Source of the DNA: an uncultured Bacteroidales bacterium
GTDB taxonomy: Bacteria > Bacteroidota > Bacteroidia > Bacteroidales > UBA932
Length of the DNA: 17,277 nucleotides
Direction: 5' to 3'
NCBI GenBank assembly: GCA_934675095.1
Contig: CAKUPC010000042.1
Coordinates: forward strand, 1 to 17,277
The notes below the pieces were generated by a model. The model was not told where the DNA came from. It searched no databases and saw only the letters and a list, made by a program, of their open reading frames with translations. Below, in pieces: positions 7,305 to 14,506 of this stretch. The position numbers were made by a program, and so were the translations under genes. How positions within the stretch are numbered: the stretch's first letter is position 1; the number at the start of each line of letters is the position of its first letter.

Positions 7305-9308
7305 TCATTTTCGGAATATCACAGGGAATTCGGAAATCCTGAGCGTCGTGCATCCGTAAGGGATGAGGCGGACGGTTTCCACATTCTTGTCTCGGATGAC
7401 AGGGTTTCCGTACATGCGGCTGTATGGAATCGGGCCGGCCATGCCGTTGTAGAGCGTCCAATAAGGGATGCGCTTCGCCTTGGCGGTGATGACTATCGGG
7501 GCGGACTCCAGGTTCCAATACCAGTCGGTGTCGAGCTTGCGCTCATCGACGGTTACCTCGAATGCCTCGGCGGGGTCGTCGAAATCCACGAGTCCGTAGT
7601 TCCAAGGGGATTTCGGATGAACCTCCCAATAGAACTCGCCGCGCACAGGGTCGGACGAATTGTCCTTCTTCACCCATTCTTCCTGAATCTCAAGGGCATA
7701 CACGAGAGGGCCGCGTTCCACGGAAATGGCGTTCTCGTACCATGAGTCCGTCGTGACCTTCATCGGGAAGGAAAGTTCGACGATGTCGCCGTCGGCCCAT
7801 TCGCGGTTGATGACCGTGACGCTGCCCGGAGCCGAAGCCTCGACTGGGCTGCCGTTCACCGTCACGGAGGCGTTCTCCGTCCATGACGGGATGCGCAGGT
7901 GGAGCGGGAAGGAGGCGGAGCCGTGAAGCGAGACGAGCAGCTTGATGTTCCCTTCCATAGGGTAGCGGGTGCGCTCCTCGATGGTCACCTCCTGTCCGCC
8001 GGCCATAGCCGTGACGCGGCAAGGCGAGTATGCGAGGGCGGCAAGGCCGCCGTCAGGGGTGGCGTACCAGAGGTTCTGGACGAACTTCGGCCATCCCTGA
8101 TGGAAGTTGGAGGTGCAGCAAGGGTAGCCCGAGAGAAGGCCATAGACAAGGTCGGACTCGCCGTGGGTGATGTCGAAATTGTGGATGCAGTGGCTCACGT
8201 TCACCTGATTGGCCTGCTGGAAGTACTGCCGGGCCATGAAGTCGTCGGTGAGCTGGGTCGGAAGCGCGTTGAACGCCACCCTTTCAAGATGCTCGACGAA
8301 CGAGAGGTCGCCGGTAATCTTAGCCATCTCCTCAAGCGAGAACATCAGCTCGACCGCCGAGCAGAGTTCCGAGCCCTGGGTCGGGTTGTTGCCGTGTAGG
8401 AGTTCGTCGCCGCCGTACATCCCGGACGGAACGCCGTTGTACTTGCGGATGTCGGCGAAGGCGGTGCGGACGGCGTCGAGGTATTTCTGCTGCGGGTCGC
8501 ACTGCCACCAGACGACAGGCTCCTTTATTCCCTGCGCGAGATTGACGCAGTGGATGGTGCTGAAGCGGGAGAGTTCGTCGGTTTCGAGGAACATGTGCAC
8601 ATAGTCGTGGCTCTGAGCGTGGAGAATCGCGGCAAGGTCGAGCAGCCACTCCTCGCCGGTGAGGCGGTAGAGCCAGATGACTGAGGAGAGGTTGTCGCAG
8701 GCGCGGTAGGTCGCCCATGAGGTCCAGTTGCCGAGAGGGCAGGTCGGAAGGGTGTTGAGCTGGTAGCGGAAATAGTTGCGCATGAAGTCAATCACGCGGG
8801 AGTCACCGGTCGCCGACCAGTACTGCTGCATGAACTTGAGGACGACCATTCTCGGCCACCAGTCATGCGAGTTGTCGCGCTGGAGCCCGCGCTCGTAGGG
8901 ATAGTCCGTGTCGGGTCCGAAGAAGCCGTCCTCCTTCTGGCTTGCAAGCGCCCATTCCACCCACGGCTGCGCCTTCTGCTTGAGGGCATCGTCGTCGAGA
9001 ATCCATGCCATCGGGATGAGCCCGTCAATCCAGTACGGTCCCCTCTCCCACTGGTCGCCGTCGCCGCCGAGCCAGCCGTTGCGCGGCCCCATCACTTCAG
9101 GATAGAGGCTGTCCATCTGCGACGTCATTCCGTTCCGCTGCCTCAGAAGGGTCTCGCGGAGCCAGCCTTCAGGCTTTATGGAGCCGAGACGGAGTTCGCT
9201 GTAGGCGAGCGGCTGAACCTTTTCGGACTTGGGCTGTCCGCATGAAGACATGATAGTCAATGAAGCCATCAGGGTGAATGTTATTAAAAGTGTGCGTTTG
9301 GCAGACAT
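7305..9308 (-). CDS. GH127/DUF1680-family glycoside hydrolase (beta-L-arabinofuranosidase type)
   Basis: This 667-residue lipoprotein (leader MSAKRTLLIT..., lipidated Cys at 23 in MSSC) is a DUF1680/GH127-type enzyme. An (alpha/alpha)6 barrel covers about 35-425, followed by beta-sandwiches that include the family-typical SVERGPLVYALE (529-540). In Bifidobacterium HypBA1, zinc is held by Glu338, Cys340, Cys417 and Cys418, Cys417 being the nucleophile. The matching residues here are Glu314 and Cys316 (GSELCS) and Cys397-Cys398 (GYPCCTS), so the unusual Zn-cysteine active site is intact. The acid/base is probably Glu302 (GGDELL), though the spacing to Glu314 is 12 against 16 in HypBA1. Known family members remove beta-L-arabinofuranose, and some act on other sugars of RG-II, so the substrate is open. 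The gene has its own promoter-like region upstream and leads into susC. Confidence 0.93.
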   Translation of the reverse strand: MSAKRTLLITFTLMASLTIMSSCGQPKSEKVQPLAYSELRLGSIKPEGWLRETLLRQRNGMTSQMDSLYPEVMGPRNGWLGGDGDQWERGPYWIDGLIPMAWILDDDALKQKAQPWVEWALASQKEDGFFGPDTDYPYERGLQRDNSHDWWPRMVVLKFMQQYWSATGDSRVIDFMRNYFRYQLNTLPTCPLGNWTSWATYRACDNLSSVIWLYRLTGEEWLLDLAAILHAQSHDYVHMFLETDELSRFSTIHCVNLAQGIKEPVVWWQCDPQQKYLDAVRTAFADIRKYNGVPSGMYGGDELLHGNNPTQGSELCSAVELMFSLEEMAKITGDLSFVEHLERVAFNALPTQLTDDFMARQYFQQANQVNVSHCIHNFDITHGESDLVYGLLSGYPCCTSNFHQGWPKFVQNLWYATPDGGLAALAYSPCRVTAMAGGQEVTIEERTRYPMEGNIKLLVSLHGSASFPLHLRIPSWTENASVTVNGSPVEASAPGSVTVINREWADGDIVELSFPMKVTTDSWYENAISVERGPLVYALEIQEEWVKKDNSSDPVRGEFYWEVHPKSPWNYGLVDFDDPAEAFEVTVDERKLDTDWYWNLESAPIVITAKAKRIPYWTLYNGMAGPIPYSRMYGNPVIRDKNVETVRLIPYGCTTLRISEFPVIFRK

Positions 9309-9334
9309 AATTATATGGTGTAAAGTTATGTTTG

Positions 9335-9400
9335 CAAAGGAAGCGTCCGTCAGTCACATACGACTCACATTATCGTTTCAAAAAATCATATTTTTGTCTC
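9335..9400 (-). promoter_or_regulatory. Predicted activator-dependent promoter and operator of the GH127-SusCD operon
   Basis: In the 121-base gap before the GH127 gene, the minus strand carries TTCCTTTG (9342-9335), one mismatch from the TAnnTTTG -7 consensus. No TTTG is found at the -33 spacing. Further upstream are two similar half-sites in direct orientation with starts 21 bp apart: GAGACAAAAATATGA (9400-9386) and GAAACGATAATGTGA (9379-9365), identical at 11 of 15 positions. The extended element TTTTGAAACGA (9383-9373) lies 32 bp before CCTTTG. Nearly the same arrangement precedes the lipoprotein gene at 14392. A perfect GTCTC-T-GAGAC dyad (9396-9406) overlaps the distal half-site. Binding by the hybrid regulator is inferred. 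Confidence 0.55.
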
Positions 9401-9429
9401 TGAGACATGATTTCTTCAGTTTGTGCGGC

Positions 9430-12400
9430 CTATTTTGAGGTCACGAGGCTTATTTTCTTCTCGCAGTATGGGGTTTCGCCGTCGGAAGGGAAAGCGACAT
9501 TCAGTTCGAGAATGCCGTCCTCGAAAGACACGGCCTCCTCCGAAACGCTGTCGTAGCCTCCGGGAACATGAATCCGGAGACGATGCTCCGAGCCCGGGCG
9601 GCCTGAGACCGTCACGATGAGCTTGCCGTCGGAGAAGCTCTGGTCAATCAGACGGAATCCCGAGGACTGCCCTCCGCGCTGTGCGGGGACATAAATCGGA
9701 AGTGCCCCGGCTCCGCCGCGGGTGCTGAACTCCACGGTCGTCTCCTCTTCCGAAAGCCTGAACTGAAGGACAGGAACCGTGTAGGCGGAAGAGCTGTCGA
9801 GGCCGAACCTGACCTTCTTCCCGTTCACCTTCACGCAGGTGATTTCGGCGCCAGGGGCGAATGCCGGAGAGAAAGTGCATTTGAGGCCGTCGCCGCCGCT
9901 GAGTTTCCAGAGAGTACGGTCAGTCGTGCGCTGCATCTCAATGGAAATACGGTCATCGCGCACGCGCAGTCCTCCGGCCTTGAAGCTGTCCCAGTCAAGA
10001 GGCAGACGCGGGGCGAGGCTGACGCTGCGGGAGTGCGCATCGGCGCTGAAGCCGAGAGTGCCCTCTATGAACGGCATTATGGTCATGGTCTCGGACCAGC
10101 ACTGGTGCTGGGTGATTCCGTTGTTGCGGTAGGAGTCGGCGTTGATGACCTCGGCTATGTGACCCGAGCTGAACGACCTGTAGGTCATGAGGCTGCCGTA
10201 GAGGGAGGCGAAGCCCTGGTCGAAGTAGCCCTCGCTGTACTCCGCGAGCGACTTCCATCCCGTGAAGAGCGGCCAGACATTGCGCGGATGGTAGGCGCCG
10301 CCTCCGGTCGCGTCGGAGGTCTCGAAGATTGTACGCGAGCCCCAGTCGGTCGAGAGGAGCGGCCCGACATAGTTGCGGGACATGGTCCGGGAGCGCTCCG
10401 GGTCGAGCACCCCGAGGAAGGTCGGCACGGCGGTGAGCACAAGGAATTCGTCCTGATAGCTTCCGTCGGCGTTCATCGCGTAGTTGTACCAGCCCTTGTC
10501 CGCATTCCAGAACTTCTCAAGCGGTTCATTAACCGAGCGGGAGGCGCGGCGGTAGCTCAGAGCGGCGGCATCGTGGCCGGTCGCGGACGAGAGGTAGGCA
10601 GCGTCGTCGAGAGCCGCCTTCCAGAGACCCGCGAGATAGAACTCGGTGCGGAATCCCCAGAGGTTTCCGCCGCCCTCAAGCCAGCCGTGGCCGACATTGC
10701 TGTTCTCTATGAGAGAGTCGCCGTCGCGGTCGGTGGAGAAGCAGTAGTCCATAGCCAGTTTCATCGCTCCGTAGCGCTCCTTTATGAAAGGAAGGTCGCC
10801 GGAGAGGCGGAGATACTCGGCCATGAGGCGGACGAGAAGAGGGGTGGAGTCGGCGCCGTCGTAGTGGGTTATGCCGCTCGTGGTGAGTTCATGATAGATT
10901 TTCCCGTCCGGAGACTGATACTTTATGAGAAGGTCTATGCAGTCGCGGACGGTATTGAAGTCGCCCATGTCGAGGAACGCGAACGCCGCCCATTCCGAGT
11001 CGCGCCCGAAGTACCAGGCATATCCGGGACGGCCGCTGACCCTGTGGTTTCCTCCCCAGCCCCTGCGTGAAGACGAGAATCCCGCAAAGAGCGCCGTGCC
11101 GAGCCCGGGTGTTTCACTGATGAACTGCGCGGAGCTTATCTGCGCCCAGCGGAAAGCGTCGTTGAAGGCGCTGTCGGGGGTCTCGACGTTCACGACGGAG
11201 GCGAGCCAGTCTGAATAGTGGCCGCGGGAAGCCTCAACGACGGCGGAGGGGTTCTCCATGACACAGCGATATGCATTCACGGCATCGTCCTCTCCGGTGC
11301 TCGCCGCTGCGAGTACAAAGTCCAGTGCCTCAAGACCTTCGGTGTCGTAGGAAACAACGGAACCCACCTGCAGGAGGGATGTCGGAATGCCCTGAATCCG
11401 GCCGCCGTCATAGCTGAAGTCCGAGAACTGTCCCGAAAGCACGGGATGTCCGGGAACATTGGCTCCGACTATGGAGATGTGTTTCTTAGCGGCGTCGCGC
11501 ACCACCGTGGCGTTCAGTTCCGGCGACCAGCTGTAGAGAAGCGAGCCGAGAACCCTCTCGTCGTATGGCCACATCATGCGCAGGTTCGACTTGAAGTCGT
11601 TGTAAATCCTCTGCGGAGCGGCGCCGTCCCATTCGTAATGAACGGTCGTGACGGCATATTCCGGAGACGAGGACACGATTTCGCGGAGTTTCATTCCGTC
11701 AATTTCATATATTCTCACGACTGCGTGGGGATGCACCTCAACAGTCGGGACGAGCGAGTTCAGGCAGACCGGAGCCTTTGCGCCACGGGGTTCGACCCAC
11801 ACGCGCCAATCCCTCACGGACATGACCGGCTGGAACCATATTTCCTCGATTCCTCCCCTTTCCGGAAGGATTGCCATGGAGTGAGGGGATATGACGTCGG
11901 TATATTCCCCCGTGGCCTCACGGACAATCGACATTCCCATGTCCGGAAAATCAACCTTTCGCGGAGAGGGCGGCATGACCGGGTCATATTCCGCCGCACA
12001 GATGCGGCAGCTGCCGTCGTGATGTCCGTGCAGGCGGATGACCTCCGGCTTCTCGTTCTCCCAGAAGTTTGCCTCAATTTCCTGCGGGGCGCGGCCGGTC
12101 ATGTAGCGGACGCAGGAGCGGGTGAAGGCGTCGAGTATGGCGCGGTCGTGGTTCGGCCGGTCAAAGTAGAGGCAGCCCCCGATTGCTAAAATAGAGCCCT
12201 TGCCCACGGGAGTCTCCCAAATGAGCTTCAGGTCCGGACGGAGGAAGACATATTCCCACTGGCAGGCGATGACCTTCGCTCCCTCGGCGGACGGGAATTC
12301 ATTGCCGCGGAAGCCGTTGAGCCGGCATACATTGTCCTCGGTCCCGTGCCATGTGTAGGCTCCTCCGTGAATGCTTTCGTCGAAGAGAGGATGGCTGAAA

Positions 12401-12810
12401 CGGGAATGGAAGCCTATCTTGCGGCCGAATCCCTCGTCGGTGCAATCATATTTCCAGCTTCCTATTTCCGAAGGCTCTACGCCCCAGACATTAAGCAGGC
12501 GCACCGCGTCCATGGAGAGGACAAGCCTTCCGCCGTCCTCGACATATTCCCGAAGCCCGTTCTCCCACGCCCCGGCCTGCCCGGCGGAGAAGGCGGTGTC
12601 GGTGGAATGGAGCCAGACCATGTCGCAGCCGGCGGCCTTTTCCGGGGTTATGCGCACCGTACACGCGGCGTCGCCGACGGCCTCCGTGAGACCGCCGGCT
12701 TCCGCATCGCTGATGATTGTTCCGAGCTTTGTGTTGTCGCCGCAGCGGGCTGTCATGAGCAGCGTCACCGCAACGGCAAGAGCATATTTGTACATATCAG
12801 AGTTTGTCAT
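9430..12810 (-). CDS. Large secreted GDE-like (alpha/alpha)6-barrel glycosidase with an N-terminal ThuA/glutamine-amidotransferase-like domain
   Basis: This 1126-residue protein has three visible parts. Residues about 28-240 look like a ThuA or class-I glutamine-amidotransferase-like alpha/beta domain (MVWLHST, YVEDGGRLVLSMD, GKGSILAIGGCLYFDRPNHD). The middle (about 540-925) is an (alpha/alpha)6 barrel like glycogen-debranching C-terminal and related glycosidase domains, with YFGRDSEW (600-607), HYDGADSTPLLV (649-660), GHGWLEGG (707-714), YHPRNVWPLFTGW (840-852) and QCWSETMTIMPFIEG (903-917). Asp604, Glu606, Glu712 and Glu908 are candidate catalytic residues. A beta-rich tail follows. The leader MYKYALAVAVTLLMTARC ends in Ala-Arg-Cys, a poor lipobox because Arg is at -1, so lipidation is doubtful. 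The start at 12810 is supported by GGAGG 7 bases upstream, although the Met at residue 6 gives a tidier leader. The gene is co-transcribed with the 508-residue lipoprotein (55-base gap). The substrate is unknown. Confidence 0.83.
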   Translation of the reverse strand: MTNSDMYKYALAVAVTLLMTARCGDNTKLGTIISDAEAGGLTEAVGDAACTVRITPEKAAGCDMVWLHSTDTAFSAGQAGAWENGLREYVEDGGRLVLSMDAVRLLNVWGVEPSEIGSWKYDCTDEGFGRKIGFHSRFSHPLFDESIHGGAYTWHGTEDNVCRLNGFRGNEFPSAEGAKVIACQWEYVFLRPDLKLIWETPVGKGSILAIGGCLYFDRPNHDRAILDAFTRSCVRYMTGRAPQEIEANFWENEKPEVIRLHGHHDGSCRICAAEYDPVMPPSPRKVDFPDMGMSIVREATGEYTDVISPHSMAILPERGGIEEIWFQPVMSVRDWRVWVEPRGAKAPVCLNSLVPTVEVHPHAVVRIYEIDGMKLREIVSSSPEYAVTTVHYEWDGAAPQRIYNDFKSNLRMMWPYDERVLGSLLYSWSPELNATVVRDAAKKHISIVGANVPGHPVLSGQFSDFSYDGGRIQGIPTSLLQVGSVVSYDTEGLEALDFVLAAASTGEDDAVNAYRCVMENPSAVVEASRGHYSDWLASVVNVETPDSAFNDAFRWAQISSAQFISETPGLGTALFAGFSSSRRGWGGNHRVSGRPGYAWYFGRDSEWAAFAFLDMGDFNTVRDCIDLLIKYQSPDGKIYHELTTSGITHYDGADSTPLLVRLMAEYLRLSGDLPFIKERYGAMKLAMDYCFSTDRDGDSLIENSNVGHGWLEGGGNLWGFRTEFYLAGLWKAALDDAAYLSSATGHDAAALSYRRASRSVNEPLEKFWNADKGWYNYAMNADGSYQDEFLVLTAVPTFLGVLDPERSRTMSRNYVGPLLSTDWGSRTIFETSDATGGGAYHPRNVWPLFTGWKSLAEYSEGYFDQGFASLYGSLMTYRSFSSGHIAEVINADSYRNNGITQHQCWSETMTIMPFIEGTLGFSADAHSRSVSLAPRLPLDWDSFKAGGLRVRDDRISIEMQRTTDRTLWKLSGGDGLKCTFSPAFAPGAEITCVKVNGKKVRFGLDSSSAYTVPVLQFRLSEEETTVEFSTRGGAGALPIYVPAQRGGQSSGFRLIDQSFSDGKLIVTVSGRPGSEHRLRIHVPGGYDSVSEEAVSFEDGILELNVAFPSDGETPYCEKKISLVTSK

Positions 12811-12817
12811 TTTTCAG

Positions 12818-12822
12818 CCTCC
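12818..12822 (-). promoter_or_regulatory. Shine-Dalgarno GGAGG for the GDE-like gene
   Basis: GGAGG on the minus strand ends 7 bases before the ATG at 12810. Strong Shine-Dalgarno sequences are not the rule in Bacteroidota, so this one helps choose the first of two in-frame Met codons (12810 rather than 12795). It also fits translation from a shared mRNA, since no promoter element is seen in the 55-base gap. Confidence 0.6.
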
Positions 12823-12865
12823 ACGGGCTTTCTGTCAAGACTTGGAACCTGTTTCAGCAAGTTTC

Positions 12866-14392
12866 TTATTCCTCGTAGTTGTCGCGGAGCTCGCGCTCGT
12901 ACTTCTTGGCGGCGTTCCAGTCCACGACATAATACCACCAGTTGTTCAGATGGAGGTCATTCACATCCTCGTTGATGCCCTTGAAGTGAGGCATATGAGA
13001 GAAGAAGTACATCATCCAGCCCTGCTGGCCGTTCTTCCACTCGGAACTGTTCACGCGGCGAGGGTTCGCCATGACCATCTTAGGATAGTCGAACCAGCAG
13101 TCGGCGTAGGTATAGACATAGTCGGTGCGGTTGTCGTAGTCATAGTCGTAGCGTCCGTTAGGCGGGAAGTGGGTGCAGCCGATCTGGGCGTGCCCCTTCT
13201 CGTAGCGGTCGTATTCGAGGTTGTGGCAGGCGTAGCGTTCCCAGTTGTTCAGTTCGGCCTCACGGGCAGGAAGGTTGTTCTCGGCACGGTTGCGCCATGA
13301 GCCATAGACCTGCTTCATTATGGACTCGAAACGGTGGCCGTAGCTGTGGAGGGCGAGGTCGGTGGTGCGCTCGTAATTGCAGAACATCACGGTCACGAGG
13401 TCCTTGCAGGGCGCTCCGACGGAGATTCCCGGAGAGTTGCACCAGAACGCGCCGTCGCCTATGAGGCGGGACTCGTACATTCCGCTGCCCGGGTGGTTAT
13501 AGACCCAGACCTCCTGTATCTCGCCGGCGTCGCGCATCTTGTCGAAGCCGTAGTACTTGAGCATACCGACATAGTCGTACTCCACGCCGGAGCCGATTCC
13601 GGGGCACTCGTGTCCATTGGCATAAATCACGTCACGGAAATACTCGATGGAGAAATATTCCTTCTCGCTGCCGGTCTTGGTGTTGTCGTAGCTGAAGAGC
13701 CTCTCGGCACGGACTTCCTTCACGACCTCGTACTGAATCACGCCGTGGGAAGCCTCCTCAAGGTCGGCCTCGAACTTCTTGGCCTGCTGGACAGGGTCGT
13801 TCCACCTGTAGCCGTTGCCGCCTACGGTGCAGACCTCGTGCATATACTTGTCCGTGCCCGGCATTATCGGGTCTTCGTAGAGAATGGCGACCTTAACCGT
13901 GATAGGGTCGGCGATTCTCTGCTCGTAAGGCTCCTCCGGTCCGGCAGGAAGGCGCTTCACGGTGAGCGAGCGGACCTGCTTTTCAAACTTGTCCTCCCTG
14001 CCCTGCGCGATGACGCTCCACCAGATTGTCGCGGTCTCCTCATTCTTCACGCCGAGAGCCTCAAGGAAGCCGTCGAATGCCTTGTATTTGTAGGAAACAG
14101 GATTCGACATGGCGCGGACATCGTAGGGCTTGGAAAGGTCCTCGGAACGGCTGAAACGAATCTTGTAGCTATTGACATCCTTCGCGTTCTCCCATGAGAA
14201 CACGACATCCTCGGCATTGAGCAGGTCAATCGAGACTCCGTTTTCCGGAGCGGTGAGCACAATCGGTTCGAGTTCAACTGGCTGTTCCGGTTCAGGCTCG
14301 GCGGCAGGCGCCTTTTCGCAGGCGACGGAAACGAACATCGAGCAGGCGAGGGCGATGACCGAGGTCATGCAGAATCTTAGATTTCTTTTCAT
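12866..14392 (-). CDS. Lipoprotein with SusE-like N-terminal domain and unrecognised C-terminal domain
   Basis: This 508-residue protein has a lipoprotein leader (MKRNLRFCMT..., SVAC with lipidated Cys at 25) and an acidic, Pro/Glu-rich linker (26-42). Residues about 43-147 form a SusE/Fn3-like beta-sandwich (PIVLTAPENG, VVFSWENAKDVNSYKIRFS, IWWSVIAQG). I do not recognise the remaining 340 residues. They contain several striking motifs: ILYEDPIMPGT, IQEVWVYNHPGSGMYES, CNYERTTDLALHSYGHRFES (338-357) and CTHFPPNGRYDYDYDN (406-421), plus many Trp, Tyr and Cys. H349-x3-H353-x2-E356 could bind a metal, and the domain may be enzymatic, but it is not the HExxH of known peptidases. The gene leads the first predicted operon just after the regulator gene and its operator-like site. 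It may be a surface hydrolase or glycan-binding protein. Confidence 0.85.
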   Translation of the reverse strand: MKRNLRFCMTSVIALACSMFVSVACEKAPAAEPEPEQPVELEPIVLTAPENGVSIDLLNAEDVVFSWENAKDVNSYKIRFSRSEDLSKPYDVRAMSNPVSYKYKAFDGFLEALGVKNEETATIWWSVIAQGREDKFEKQVRSLTVKRLPAGPEEPYEQRIADPITVKVAILYEDPIMPGTDKYMHEVCTVGGNGYRWNDPVQQAKKFEADLEEASHGVIQYEVVKEVRAERLFSYDNTKTGSEKEYFSIEYFRDVIYANGHECPGIGSGVEYDYVGMLKYYGFDKMRDAGEIQEVWVYNHPGSGMYESRLIGDGAFWCNSPGISVGAPCKDLVTVMFCNYERTTDLALHSYGHRFESIMKQVYGSWRNRAENNLPAREAELNNWERYACHNLEYDRYEKGHAQIGCTHFPPNGRYDYDYDNRTDYVYTYADCWFDYPKMVMANPRRVNSSEWKNGQQGWMMYFFSHMPHFKGINEDVNDLHLNNWWYYVVDWNAAKKYERELRDNYEE

Positions 14393-14439
14393 ATCGGTTT
14401 TATGTGTTTGTTTTTATGTGTTAATTTTTTTGTCGGAGG

Positions 14440-14504
14440 CAAAGGTATCGAGGATATGTCCCCTGCATTATAGTTTTCGTCTCAAAAAAAGATAAAATCG
14501 TATT
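14440..14504 (-). promoter_or_regulatory. Predicted activator-dependent promoter and operator of the lipoprotein/GDE-like operon
   Basis: Between the regulator stop and the lipoprotein start, the minus strand has TACCTTTG (14447-14440), a perfect -7 box, but no TTTG at the -33 spacing. TTTTGAGACGA (14487-14477) lies 31 bp before CCTTTG, matching TTTTGAAACGA at 32 bp before CCTTTG in front of the GH127 gene. A weaker AATACGA starts exactly 21 bp upstream of GAGACGA, the same offset as the half-site pair at the other promoter. Transcription would start near 14433, giving a leader of about 40 bases. Activation by the adjacent regulator is inferred. Confidence 0.55.
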
Positions 14505-14506
14505 TT

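Noticed and set aside
14481..14506. Intrinsic terminator after the regulator gene
   Set aside because: AAAAT-ACG-ATTTT followed by a T-run has only five A-T pairs, too weak for a confident terminator, and the T-run is part of the operator-like element. Read-through into the next gene remains possible.
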